DNA of 64,000 nucleotides from Actinacidiphila fildesensis (GTDB taxonomy: Bacteria > Actinomycetota > Actinomycetes > Streptomycetales > Streptomycetaceae), in NCBI RefSeq assembly GCF_042652185.1, contig NZ_JBHSIX010000012.1. One strand, written 5' to 3'. Every line of letters starts with the position of its first letter. Position 1 is the stretch's first letter. Below, piece by piece: positions 26,607-35,551 of the stretch. The notes below the pieces were generated by a model. It saw only the letters and a program-made list of their open reading frames with translations. It was not told the DNA's origin and ran no database searches. The position numbers were made by a program, and so were the translations under genes.

Positions 26607-26648
26607 CAGCTGGGACCTTGATCGCAGGCATGACGTACCGGAGGCGAG

Positions 26649-29612
26649 ATGTCGCTGCCGCAGGGGCGCCGGAGCAGCACGTTCTCCCGGCTGCTGCGCC
26701 ACGGGTTCACCGATCCGGCGGCGGCCGAGGTGCTGGTGGAGGCCGCGGGGCTGACCGCGGTACGGACCGATCCGGTGCTCCTGGACGCGCTCGGCGCGAC
26801 GGCGGACCCCGATCAGGCGCTGCTGGGCCTGGTCCGGCTGGTGGAGGTGCTGGACGAGGGCGAGCGGCGGACCCTGCTCGACACCCTGACCAGCGCCAAG
26901 CCGCTGCGCGACCGGCTGCTCGGGGTGCTCGGCGCCTCCGAGGCGCTCGGCGACCACCTCGCCCGGCACCCGCGCGACTGGCACGCGCTGGTGACGTACG
27001 AGTCCGCCGACCTGCACCCCGGCGTCGCCGAGTTCGAACGCGGGCTGGCCTCCGCCACCGACCCCGACCTGCTGCGCGCCGCCTACCGCCGCTGCATGCT
27101 GGCGATCGCCGCCCGCGATGTGTGCGGCACCAGTGACCTGGTGCAGACGGCCGCGGAGCTGGCCGACCTGGCCACCGCGACCGTGCGCGCGGCCCTCTCC
27201 ATCGCCGCCGCCGAGGCACCGGAGGACGCGGCGCTGTGCCGGCTCGCGGTGATCGGCATGGGCAAGTGCGGCGGCCATGAACTGAACTACGTCTCGGACG
27301 TCGACGTGATCTTCGTGGCGGAACCGGCCGACGGCGCCGAGGAGGCCGGGGCGATGCGGGCCGCGACGCGGCTGGCCGCCCGGATGATGCGGGTCTGCTC
27401 CGACACCACCGCAGAGGGCACCATCTGGCCGGTCGACGCCAACCTGCGGCCGGAAGGCAAGAACGGCCCGCTGGTACGCACGCTTTCCAGCCATGTCGCG
27501 TACTACAAGCGGTGGGCAAAGACCTGGGAGTTCCAGGCGCTGCTCAAGGCCCGGCCGATGGCGGGCGACCGTGACCTGGGCCTGGCGTACGTCGAGGCGC
27601 TCTCGCCGATGGTGTGGCAGGCCGCCGACCGCGACCACTTCGTCACCGACGTCCAGCAGATGCGCCGCCGCGTCGTGGAGGGCATCCCCGCCGCACACGT
27701 CGAGCGGGAGCTGAAGCTCGGTCCCGGCGGGCTGCGCGATGTCGAGTTCGCCGTCCAGCTCCTGCAGTTGGTGCACGGCAGAACCGATTCCTCACTGCGC
27801 AGCGGCACCACCCTCACCGCGCTCGCCCAACTCGCCGCCGGTGGTTACGTCGGCCGCGCGGACGCCGCCTCGCTCGATGCCGCCTACCGCTTCCTGCGGC
27901 TGATGGAGCACCGCATCCAGCTGTACCGGCTGCGCCGTACCCATCTGGTGCCGGACGACGAGGCCGGGCAGCGCCGCCTGGGCCGGTCGCTGGGCTTTCG
28001 CGCCAACCCCGTCGCCGAGCTGAACCGGGAGTGGAAGCGGCACGCCGTCGAGGTGCGCCGGCTGCACGAGAAGCTCTTCTACCGGCCGCTGCTCGACGCG
28101 GTCGCCCAGCTCGAACCGGTCGAGACCCGGCTCAGCAACAACGCCGCGATGCAGCGTCTGCAGGCGCTGGGGTACGCCGATCCGGCCGCGGCCTACCGTC
28201 ATCTGGAGGCGCTGGCCAGCGGCGTCAGCCGCAAGGCCGCCATCCAGCGCACCCTGCTGCCGGTCCTGCTCGGCTGGTTCGGGGACTCCGCCGACCCGGA
28301 CGCCGGGCTCTTCGGCTTCCGCAAGGTCTCCGACGCGCTCGGCAAGACCCCCTGGTACCTGCGGCTGCTGCGGGACGAGGGCGCCGCCGCCGAGCATCTC
28401 GCCCGGGTGCTCTCCTCCGGCCGGCTCGCCCCCGACCTGCTGATGCGAGCCCCGGAGGCGGTCGCCCTGCTCGGCGCCCCCGAGGGCCTGCGGCCGCGGT
28501 CCGCGGTGGCGCTCGAACAGGAGGTGCTGGCCGCGGTCGGCCGCGCCGAAACCCCCGAACAGGCGGTCACCGCGGTCCGCGGCGTCCGGCGCCGCGAGCT
28601 GTTCCGGACGGCGGCGGCCGATGTCATCGGCGAGCTGGACGTGGACCAGGTGGGCACCGCCGTCACCGACATCAACGCCACCACTGTCGTGGGCGCCCTG
28701 CGGGCGGCCGTGAACGCCGTCGAGGCGGCGGACGGGCCCCTGGCGACCCGCTTCGCCGTCATCGGCATGGGCCGCTTCGGCGGGCGCGAACAGGGGTACG
28801 GCTCGGACGCCGACGTGATGTTCGTCCATGAACCGCTCGACGGCGCGGAGGAGGGCCGGGCCGCCGGACAGGCCCTCAAGATCGCCAACGAGCTGCGCCG
28901 GCTGCTGCAGATCCCCACCGCCGACCCGCCGCTGATCATGGACGCGGATCTGCGCCCGGAGGGCAAGAGCGGCCCGCTGGTGCGGTCGCTCGGCTCGTAC
29001 GCCGCCTACTACCGGCGCTGGTCGCTGGGCTGGGAGAGCCAGGCGCTGCTGCGCGCCGACCCCATGGCAGGGGACCAGGGGCTCGGAGAACGCTTCATCG
29101 AGCTGATCGACCCGCTGCGGTACCCCGCGGACGGGCTCGACGAGGACGCGGTGCGCGAGATCCGGCGGCTCAAGGCCCGGATGGAGTCCGAGCGGATGCC
29201 GCGCGGCGCCGACCCCACCACGCACGCCAAGCTCGGCCGCGGCGGGCTCTCCGACGTCGAGTGGACCGTCCAGCTGCTGCAGATGCAGCACGGCGGGCGG
29301 CGGAAGGAACTGCGCACCACCCGTACCCGCCGGGCGCTCGAGGCCCTGCGCGCCGCCGGTCTGGTCGGCGCCGACGACGCGGCCGTCCTCGACGAGGCAT
29401 GGGTGCTGGCCACCCGGGTCCGCAACGCGGTGATGCTGGTCCGCGGCCGCCCGGGGGACACGTTCCCCGGCGACGGCCGGGAGCTCGCCGCCGTGGGCCG
29501 CTACCTCGGCTACTCGGCCGGCCACGTCGGCGACATGGTCGAGGAGTACCGCCGGACGACCCGGCGGGCCCGCGCGGTCGTCGAGCGGCTCTTCTACGAG
29601 TACGAGGCGTGA
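26649..29612 (+). CDS. glnE: Bifunctional glutamine synthetase adenylyltransferase/deadenylyltransferase
   Basis: 987 residues. There are two nucleotidyltransferase domains, each with the G-(M)-G-x2-GG...D-x-D signature: GMGKCGGHELNYVSDVDVIF near residue 203 (deadenylylase side) and GMGRFGGREQGYGSDADVMF near residue 706 (adenylylase side). Each is followed by a helical GlnD/PII-uridyltransferase-linker domain containing RPEGKNGPLVR or RPEGKSGPLVR. The enzyme turns GSI off and on by adding AMP to, or removing it from, a tyrosine. Its canonical substrate, glnA, is not in this window. GGAGG lies 5 nt before the ATG. The 3' end is a stop-containing tandem repeat. Confidence 0.96.
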   Translation: MSLPQGRRSSTFSRLLRHGFTDPAAAEVLVEAAGLTAVRTDPVLLDALGATADPDQALLGLVRLVEVLDEGERRTLLDTLTSAKPLRDRLLGVLGASEALGDHLARHPRDWHALVTYESADLHPGVAEFERGLASATDPDLLRAAYRRCMLAIAARDVCGTSDLVQTAAELADLATATVRAALSIAAAEAPEDAALCRLAVIGMGKCGGHELNYVSDVDVIFVAEPADGAEEAGAMRAATRLAARMMRVCSDTTAEGTIWPVDANLRPEGKNGPLVRTLSSHVAYYKRWAKTWEFQALLKARPMAGDRDLGLAYVEALSPMVWQAADRDHFVTDVQQMRRRVVEGIPAAHVERELKLGPGGLRDVEFAVQLLQLVHGRTDSSLRSGTTLTALAQLAAGGYVGRADAASLDAAYRFLRLMEHRIQLYRLRRTHLVPDDEAGQRRLGRSLGFRANPVAELNREWKRHAVEVRRLHEKLFYRPLLDAVAQLEPVETRLSNNAAMQRLQALGYADPAAAYRHLEALASGVSRKAAIQRTLLPVLLGWFGDSADPDAGLFGFRKVSDALGKTPWYLRLLRDEGAAAEHLARVLSSGRLAPDLLMRAPEAVALLGAPEGLRPRSAVALEQEVLAAVGRAETPEQAVTAVRGVRRRELFRTAAADVIGELDVDQVGTAVTDINATTVVGALRAAVNAVEAADGPLATRFAVIGMGRFGGREQGYGSDADVMFVHEPLDGAEEGRAAGQALKIANELRRLLQIPTADPPLIMDADLRPEGKSGPLVRSLGSYAAYYRRWSLGWESQALLRADPMAGDQGLGERFIELIDPLRYPADGLDEDAVREIRRLKARMESERMPRGADPTTHAKLGRGGLSDVEWTVQLLQMQHGGRRKELRTTRTRRALEALRAAGLVGADDAAVLDEAWVLATRVRNAVMLVRGRPGDTFPGDGRELAAVGRYLGYSAGHVGDMVEEYRRTTRRARAVVERLFYEYEA

Positions 29613-29639
29613 CGGTACGAGGCTTACGAGGTGTGACGG
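29595..29639 (+). repeat. Imperfect tandem repeat spanning the glnE stop codon
   Basis: Unit 1 (29595-29615) reads TACGAG TACGAGGCG TGA CGG and holds the glnE stop. Unit 2 (29616-29639) repeats it as TACGAGGCT TACGAGGTG TGA CGG, so the Tyr-Glu-rich end and its TGA recur downstream. Confidence 0.75.
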
Positions 29640-29645
29640 CCGGCC

Positions 29646-29674
29646 GCGGAAACAGGCTCAGCGGAAACAGCTCA
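29646..29674 (-). repeat. Tandem repeat spanning the PAP2 gene stop codon
   Basis: GCGGAAACAGGCTCA (29646-29660) and GCGGAAACAGCTCA (29661-29674) differ by one base. The second contains the stop (TCA = TGA on the minus strand); the first is the downstream copy, also with TCA. Confidence 0.75.
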
Positions 29675-30541
29675 GCGGCGGGCGGTCGCCGGGTAGCGGG
29701 GCAGGTGGTAGACGAAGCGGCCGTAGACCGCGTAGACCAGCGCGAAGCCGGCGCCCAGGCACACGGCGCCCCCTATGGCGTCGAGCCAGAAGTGGTTGGC
29801 CGTCGAGATGATCACGACCAGGGTCGCCAGCGGATAGAGCATGCCCAGCACCCTCACCCACAGCGGCCGGGCGAGCATCGCGACGGTGATGCCGCACCAC
29901 AGCGACCAGCCGATGTGCATGGACGGCATCGCGGCGTACTGGTTCGACACGTGAGCCAGGTCGCCGGAGGCCATCGAGCCCCAGGTGTGGTGCGCCTTGA
30001 CCGTGTCGATGAAGTCGATGCCGTGCATCAGCCGGGGTGGGGCGAGCGGATAGAAGTAGAAGCCGACCAGCGCGATACCCGTGGTGATGAAGAGGACCGT
30101 GCGGGCCGGGCCGTAGCGGCCCGGATGCTTGCGGTAGAGCCACACCAGGACGCCGATGGTGATGATGAAGTGCAGCGTCGCGTAGTAGTAGTTCATCCCT
30201 ACGATGAGCCATGTCACCGAGTTCACGGCGTGGTTGACGCTGTGTTCGACGGCCAGCCCGAGGTGGTTCTCCACCTTCCAGATCCAGTTCGCGTGCCGCA
30301 TCGCCGCCGACTGCTGCTCGGGGACGGCGTTCCGGACGAGCGAATACACCCAGTAACTGACCGCGATCAGTGCGATCTCGAACCACAGACGCGGTCTGCG
30401 GGGGGTGCGGAGCCTCGACACGAGGGTATGGCGGGGTGCCGTAGGGCCCTCGCTCGGCGCTCCATCGGAATCAGCGGAACCGATGGAGCGCGGCGGGGCG
30501 GCCGTACGGCCAGCCAGGATCTTCGCGGTCGGTTCCCCCAT
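29672..30541 (-). CDS. PAP2-family membrane phosphatase / phosphotransferase
   Basis: 289 residues from the ATG at 30541 (an in-frame ATG at 30604, with GGAAGG 10 nt upstream, would overlap the malR end and is possible). A polar N-tail precedes about six membrane helices. PAP2-like catalytic motifs are PPRLM, the YAAMPSMHIGWS loop (Ser-x-x-His type) and a final HFWLDAIGGA with the third catalytic His. This is the subgroup also annotated as inositol phosphorylceramide synthase-like. It probably dephosphorylates or transfers lipid phosphates at the outer membrane face. It converges on glnE with only 59 bp between stops. Confidence 0.85.
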   Translation of the reverse strand: MGEPTAKILAGRTAAPPRSIGSADSDGAPSEGPTAPRHTLVSRLRTPRRPRLWFEIALIAVSYWVYSLVRNAVPEQQSAAMRHANWIWKVENHLGLAVEHSVNHAVNSVTWLIVGMNYYYATLHFIITIGVLVWLYRKHPGRYGPARTVLFITTGIALVGFYFYPLAPPRLMHGIDFIDTVKAHHTWGSMASGDLAHVSNQYAAMPSMHIGWSLWCGITVAMLARPLWVRVLGMLYPLATLVVIISTANHFWLDAIGGAVCLGAGFALVYAVYGRFVYHLPRYPATARR

Positions 30542-30578
30542 GGAGGAATAGTCTGCCAGACCCACGCGAGCTCGCAGA

Positions 30579-31670
30579 TCAGACGCCGGTCGGATCCTGT
30601 GCATTCGATGTATGCCTTCCGGCCGACTGCTGGACCAGCAGCGGCGGTGCCTGGCTGCTGGGCACCGCGGCCGTCGAACCGCGTACGACCAGCTCCGGGA
30701 GGAAGACGAATTCGCTGTGCGGGGCAGGGGTGCCGCCGATCTCCTCCAGCAGCGCCCGCACCGCCGCCTGCCCCATGGCGGCCACCGGCTGCCGGATGGT
30801 GGTGAGCGGCGGATCGGTGAAGGCGATGAGCGGGGAATCGTCGAAACCCACGACGGAGACGTCTCCGGGCACCGACAGGCCCTGCTGCCGGGCGGCCCGG
30901 ATGGCGCCCAGTGCCATCATGTCGGACGCACAGACGATCGCGGTGCAGCCGGACGCGATGAGCGCCGTCGCGGCCGCCTGGCCGCCCTCCAGCGTGTACA
31001 GCGAGTGTTGGATCAGTTGTTCGGACTGCTCGGCGGTCAGGCCCAGCACGTCCTCCATGCTGCTGATGAAGCCCTGGATCTTGCGGAGTACCGGCACGAA
31101 ACGCTTCGGTCCGACCGCCAGTCCGATTTTCTCATGTCCGAGTGCCGCCAAATGGGTGACGGCCAGCCGCATCGCGCCCCGGTCGTCCGGGGACACGAAC
31201 GGCGCCTTGATCCTGTCCGAGAAGCCGTTGATCAGCACGAACGGCACACCCTGGCCGTGCAGCCTGGCGTACCGCTCGGTGTCGGCGGTGGAGTCGGCGT
31301 GCAGACCGGAGACGAAGATGATCCCGGCGACGCCGCGTTCCACGAGCATCTCGACCAGCTCGTCCTCGGTCGAGCCGCCCGGCGTCTGGGTGGCCAGCAG
31401 CGGGGTGTATCCGTCGCGGGTCAGCGCCTGACCGATCACCTGTGCGAACGCCGGAAAGATCGGGTTCTCCAGCTCCGGGGTGATCAGACCGATCAGACCC
31501 GCGCTGCGCTGCCGCAGCCGGACCGGCCGTTCGTAGCCGAGCAGATCGAGTGCGGCCAGCACGGATTCACGGGTGGTGGCGGATACGCCGGGCTTGCCGT
31601 TGAGGACCCGGCTGACCGTTGCTTCGCTGACACCCGCCTGGGTTGCGATGTCAGCAAGCCTTGCGGTCAC
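30579..31670 (-). CDS. malR: LacI-family maltose-operon repressor, MalR/Reg1 type
   Basis: 363 residues. The N-terminal DNA-binding helix-turn-helix and hinge (ADIATQAGVSEATVSRVLNGKPGVS) precede a sugar-sensing domain ending LEEIGGTPAPHSEFVFLPELVVRGST. The product closely resembles Streptomyces MalR/Reg1, which represses maltose and amylase genes and responds to maltodextrin. The GTG at 31670 was taken as start; a GTG at 31703 is also possible and neither has a clear Shine-Dalgarno. Here the gene lies downstream of aglA on the same strand, whereas in S. coelicolor malR is reported divergent from malE. The slot divergent from malE is instead occupied by pulA. Confidence 0.88.
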   Translation of the reverse strand: MTARLADIATQAGVSEATVSRVLNGKPGVSATTRESVLAALDLLGYERPVRLRQRSAGLIGLITPELENPIFPAFAQVIGQALTRDGYTPLLATQTPGGSTEDELVEMLVERGVAGIIFVSGLHADSTADTERYARLHGQGVPFVLINGFSDRIKAPFVSPDDRGAMRLAVTHLAALGHEKIGLAVGPKRFVPVLRKIQGFISSMEDVLGLTAEQSEQLIQHSLYTLEGGQAAATALIASGCTAIVCASDMMALGAIRAARQQGLSVPGDVSVVGFDDSPLIAFTDPPLTTIRQPVAAMGQAAVRALLEEIGGTPAPHSEFVFLPELVVRGSTAAVPSSQAPPLLVQQSAGRHTSNAQDPTGV

Positions 31671-31704
31671 AGCACCGGATGCTAGGGGACGGATGGCAGC
31701 CACG

Positions 31705-33372
31705 TCAGATCGCCCACCAAATCGTGGTGTCCGCGGGGATGACGGCGTTCGCTCCGTCCGCGGTGAAACCGGCTCCGGCGAGCAGCGCGCGGCCGGGCGC
31801 CGGGATCGTGACGGGGGTTCCGCCGACGTTCGCGGTGCAGACGAACGAACCCTCGGCGCTGTCCCGGCGGAACGCCAGCACACCCGACGGCGCCGCCAGC
31901 CAGGTCACCTCGGAACCCGCGCCCAGGGCGGGGTGTTCGCGGCGGACGGCCAGCGCCTCGCGGTAGAACTCCAGCGTCGAGGCGGGGTCGCCCTCCTGGG
32001 CCTCGACGCTGAGGCCGGCCCAGGCGTCGGGCTGCGGCAGCCAGCTGGGGCCGCCCTCGACCGGGCCGAAGCCGTACGGCGCCGTCGTGCCCGACCACGG
32101 CAGCGGTACGCGGCAGCCGTCACGGGTCCCGTCCTGGCCGGCGTTGCGGAAGAACGCCGGGTCCTGGCGCACCTCGTCCGGCAGGTCGGTGACCTCGGGC
32201 AGGCCCAGCTCCTCGCCTTGGTACAGGTAGGCGGAGCCGGGCAGCGCCAGCATCAGCAGGGTCGCGGCCCGCGCCCGGCGCAGACCGAGCGCCTGGTCGC
32301 CGTCGGCGAAGCGGGTGGAGTGCCGCACCACGTCGTGGTTGGACAGCACCCAGGTGGCGGGCGCGCCGACCGAACCCATCGCGGCCAGCGAGGTGTCGAT
32401 GACCCGGCGCAGCGCGGCGGCGTCCCAACCGGACGTCAGGTACTCGAAGTTGAACGCCTGGTGCAGCTCGTCGGGGCGCAGGTACAGGGCGCTGCGCTCG
32501 ACCGTCGGCGTCCACGCCTCGGCGACGGCGATCCGGTCGCCCGCGTACTCGTCCAGGATCTTGCGCCAGCTGCGGTAGATCTCGTGCACGCCGTCCTGGT
32601 CGAAGTACGGCATCGACGCGGTGCCCAGCAGCTTCAGCTGCTCGTGGGAGCCGATGTCGGGCAGGCCCGCGGCCTTGACCATGCCGTGGGCGACGTCGAT
32701 CCGGAAGCCGTCGATGCCCAGGTCCAGCCAGAACCGCAGGATCGAGCGGAACTCGTCGTGCACGGCCGGGTGGTCCCAGTTGAAGTCCGGCTGCTCGGGG
32801 GCGAACAGGTGCAGGTACCAGTCGCCGGGGGCGCCGTCAGCGTTTACGGTCCGCGTCCAGGCCGGTCCGCCGAAAATGGACTCCCAGTCGTTTGGCGGGA
32901 GTTCACCACTGGCACCCTTGCCGGGGCGGAAGTGGAAGCGCTCGCGGATCGGCGAACCGGGGCCCTCGCGCAGCGCCTGCTTGAACCACTCGTGCTGGTC
33001 GGAGCAGTGGTTGGGGACCACGTCCACGATGACCCGCAGATCCAGCGCGTGGGTGGCCCGCACCAGGTCGTCGGCGTCCGTCAGGGTGCCGAACATCGGG
33101 TCGACGGCTCGGTAGTCCGCCACGTCGTAGCCGCCGTCGGCCTGCGGGGAGGCGTAGAACGGCGACAGCCACACGGCGTCCACCCCGAGCGACCGGAGGT
33201 AGGGCAGCCGGGCGGTGATCCCGGGCAGGTCGCCCATCCCGTCGCCGTTGCCGTCGGCGAAGCTGCGCGGGTAGACCTGGTAGATCACCGCGTCACGCCA
33301 CCAGTCTCTGCGCCCGGCGTCGGCGGCGTTGTCGGCGGCGGAGCGGGGCGCGTCGGTGAGGTGCTGGCTCAT
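31705..33372 (-). CDS. aglA: GH13 alpha-glucosidase of the mal operon
   Basis: 555 residues with AVIYQVYPRSFADGNGDGMGDL at the N-terminus, nucleophile Asp226 (GFRIDVAHGM), acid/base Glu285 (AVAEAW) and transition-state Asp347 (LSNHDVVR). It lacks a signal peptide and should hydrolyse imported maltose and maltodextrins in the cytoplasm. It is the fourth gene after malEFG. It aligns along its whole length with the enzyme at 11071-12744, marking a duplicated operon, though the two differ in loop length around the DLTEDRDG insertion of the other copy. Confidence 0.92.
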   Translation of the reverse strand: MSQHLTDAPRSAADNAADAGRRDWWRDAVIYQVYPRSFADGNGDGMGDLPGITARLPYLRSLGVDAVWLSPFYASPQADGGYDVADYRAVDPMFGTLTDADDLVRATHALDLRVIVDVVPNHCSDQHEWFKQALREGPGSPIRERFHFRPGKGASGELPPNDWESIFGGPAWTRTVNADGAPGDWYLHLFAPEQPDFNWDHPAVHDEFRSILRFWLDLGIDGFRIDVAHGMVKAAGLPDIGSHEQLKLLGTASMPYFDQDGVHEIYRSWRKILDEYAGDRIAVAEAWTPTVERSALYLRPDELHQAFNFEYLTSGWDAAALRRVIDTSLAAMGSVGAPATWVLSNHDVVRHSTRFADGDQALGLRRARAATLLMLALPGSAYLYQGEELGLPEVTDLPDEVRQDPAFFRNAGQDGTRDGCRVPLPWSGTTAPYGFGPVEGGPSWLPQPDAWAGLSVEAQEGDPASTLEFYREALAVRREHPALGAGSEVTWLAAPSGVLAFRRDSAEGSFVCTANVGGTPVTIPAPGRALLAGAGFTADGANAVIPADTTIWWAI

Positions 33373-33436
33373 GGATTCCCTTGATGTGTGCGGGGAACGA
33401 CAGGTGGCGTGGGTGTGCGCGTTGCCGCTGGACGGA

Positions 33437-34348
33437 TCAGGACTTGGCGGCGCCGGCGGTGAGGCCGGAGACCAGGTGGCGCTGGACCAGGAAGAAGACG
33501 AGGGCGGCCGGGATGGCGATGATCACCGCGGCGGCGGTCAGCGAACCCCAGTCCGCGCGCTGGTCGGTGGCGAGGGTGCGGATGCCGGCCGCCAGCGTGA
33601 AGTTCTCGTTGGTGCTCATGAACTGGCTCGCGTAGGCGACCTCGCCCCAGGCGGTCAGGAAGCTGTAGAAGGCGGTGACGGCCAGTCCCGGCCGGGCCAG
33701 CGGCAGGATCAGCCGCCAGAACGTGCCGAACGGGGTGAGCCCGTCGATCCGGCCCGCCTCGTCGATCTCGTGCGGGATGGTGTCGAAGTACCCCTTGAGC
33801 ATCCAGGCGCAGAACGGCACCGAGATCGTGCAGTAGGTGACGATCAGACCGAGGTAGCTGTCGAGGAGGCCGAGGGTGCCGAGCAGGTTGTACAGCGGCA
33901 CGATCAGCACGGCCATCGGGAACATCTGCGTCGTCAGGAAGGTCCACATCAGCTGCTTGTGGCCGGGGAACTTCATCCGCGAGATGGCGTAGCCGGCGCT
34001 CGCCGACAGCATGACGCCCAGCACGGTCGTCGCGGCCGCGACGATCACCGAGTTGAGGAACCACTTCGGGAAGTTGGTGTGCAGGATGTTCCGGTAGTTC
34101 TGCAGGCTCAGGTGGTCGAGGACGCCGCCCGGGTCCGTCCACGCGTTCTTCGGGCCGAAGGAGATGAACGCGATCCACAGCGCCGGGAAGATGGCGATCG
34201 CGCTGGCGACCATGAGCGTGGTGTGCAGGGCGACCGAGGCGCCGCGGCCGCGTTCGCCGCGCTGGCGGCCCGGACGGCGGGCGGGCTTCGCGGCGGAGCG
34301 GGCCGGGTCGGCGCTTCCCGTGGTGCCGGTGTGGGCTGTTGCACTCAT
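33437..34348 (-). CDS. malG: Maltose/maltodextrin ABC importer permease MalG
   Basis: 303 residues, six transmembrane segments after a basic N-tail, with the EAA ATPase-docking loop (DEAGRIDGLTPFGTFWRLILPLARPG). The start at 34348 was preferred over the ATG at 34354 because GGAG then sits at a normal 8-nt spacing. It pairs with MalF encoded just upstream. No ATPase gene is in the operon. Confidence 0.92.
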   Translation of the reverse strand: MSATAHTGTTGSADPARSAAKPARRPGRQRGERGRGASVALHTTLMVASAIAIFPALWIAFISFGPKNAWTDPGGVLDHLSLQNYRNILHTNFPKWFLNSVIVAAATTVLGVMLSASAGYAISRMKFPGHKQLMWTFLTTQMFPMAVLIVPLYNLLGTLGLLDSYLGLIVTYCTISVPFCAWMLKGYFDTIPHEIDEAGRIDGLTPFGTFWRLILPLARPGLAVTAFYSFLTAWGEVAYASQFMSTNENFTLAAGIRTLATDQRADWGSLTAAAVIIAIPAALVFFLVQRHLVSGLTAGAAKS

Positions 34349-34360
34349 CGTCATGGCTCC

Positions 34361-35344
34361 TTACGCCTGCTCGGTCTTGGCCTGGTAGCGGCGGTAGAAG
34401 GTGGAGAAGACCAGCAGGATGGCGAGGATGACCATGCCGTACGACGCGGCCCCGGAGTAGTCGGACACCCCGGTGAACGCCTTGCGGTAGGCGTAGGTCA
34501 CGAGGATGTCGGTGTCCCCGCTGTTGTTCTGGCCCAGCAGCAGGAAGATGATCGGGAACATGTTGAAGGTCCAGATCACCCCGAGCAGGATCACGGTGTT
34601 GCTGACCGGGCGCAGGCCCGGCAGCGTGATGTTCAGGAACCGCTGCCAGGGGGAGGCGCCGTCCATCTCGGCGGCCTCGTAGAGCTCCTGGGGAACCGAC
34701 TGCATGCCGCCGAGCAGGGCGACCATCATGAAGGGTACGCCCGCCCAGACGTTGACCATGATGACGGCGACCTTCTGGGCGAAGGGGGTGCCCAGCCAGT
34801 CCTGGGCCGGCAGTCCGACCTGCGTGATCATCGAGTTGAACACGCCGTACTGCGAGTTGAGCATCAGCCGCCAGGCGAAGACGCTGACGAAGGCCGGGAT
34901 GGCCCACGGCAGGATCAGTGACAGCCGGTAGAAGAGCCGGAACCGCACCGGGCGGTTGAGCAGCAGCGCCATCCCCATGCCGATGGCGTAGGTGAAGGCG
35001 ACGCAGGTCACCGTCCAGGTGACGGTCCAGATGAGCCGGGGGTAGAAGTCACCGTCCTGGCCGGAGATGATCTTCCAGTAGTTGTCGAAGCCCACGATGT
35101 CGTACGACGCCGGGATGTGGACGGGGCCGATGTTCTTGGCGACCGTCATCTCGTTGGCGTTGGTGAACGACAGATAGGCGCCGTAACCCAGCGGGTACAG
35201 CACCAGGACGCCGATCACGATGACCACCGGGGCGACCATGGCCCAGGCGTACCAGTGCTTGTCCCACGACCGCTTGAAAGACGTCATGAGGCCGGCGCGC
35301 GGGGCCGTGCCGCGCGATTGCCTGTCAATGGTTGCGGTGGTCAT
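34361..35344 (-). CDS. malF: Maltose/maltodextrin ABC importer permease MalF
   Basis: 327 residues, about six to seven transmembrane helices, with the EAA loop YEAAEMDGASPWQRFLNITLPGLRPV. The start is the ATG at 35344; a GTG directly before it (35347) is equally in frame. It is close-coupled to malG but separated from malE by 207 bp with strong secondary structure. Confidence 0.92.
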   Translation of the reverse strand: MTTATIDRQSRGTAPRAGLMTSFKRSWDKHWYAWAMVAPVVIVIGVLVLYPLGYGAYLSFTNANEMTVAKNIGPVHIPASYDIVGFDNYWKIISGQDGDFYPRLIWTVTWTVTCVAFTYAIGMGMALLLNRPVRFRLFYRLSLILPWAIPAFVSVFAWRLMLNSQYGVFNSMITQVGLPAQDWLGTPFAQKVAVIMVNVWAGVPFMMVALLGGMQSVPQELYEAAEMDGASPWQRFLNITLPGLRPVSNTVILLGVIWTFNMFPIIFLLLGQNNSGDTDILVTYAYRKAFTGVSDYSGAASYGMVILAILLVFSTFYRRYQAKTEQA

Positions 35345-35391
35345 CACTCATCGGCTCTTTCCACGATTACGGATGATGGTGCGAGTGGTGT

Positions 35392-35452
35392 CGCGGCCCC
35401 GGAGCGCCCCTCGGAACGGGGCGGGCGGGGTGGCTCGTTCCCCGGGGCCGCG
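35392..35452 (-). promoter_or_regulatory. Nested hairpin in the malE-malF gap
   Basis: Outer arms CGCGGCCCCGG and CCGGGGCCGCG (11 bp, perfect) enclose an inner CGCCCC/GGGGCG hairpin. It lies about 100 nt beyond the malE stop, before malF. This is the layout of an attenuator or mRNA-stabilising structure that keeps MalE above MalF and MalG. Confidence 0.6.
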
Positions 35453-35551
35453 CGTCCGGCCCGGCCCGGACGGCCGGGCGCGTGGGCCCCGGCCCTCCCA
35501 GGAGGAGGACAGGGGCCCCGGCCGACCGGACCGGAGTCTGGTGCCGCTGGG

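Larger units (their letters stand above)
26254..26648. other. 395-bp divergent intergenic region
   Basis: The gap between the phosphoesterase and glnE holds no supported gene. It contains the exact 30-bp direct repeat described separately, several further GGACCGGCAGCG-type fragments, and a possible glnE promoter near its right end. The extreme GC content makes the many short open frames here uninformative. Confidence 0.6.

Noticed and set aside
35400..35520. Small protein in the malE-malF gap
   Set aside because: The region is dominated by hairpins and GC runs, and no frame has a start with a ribosome site.
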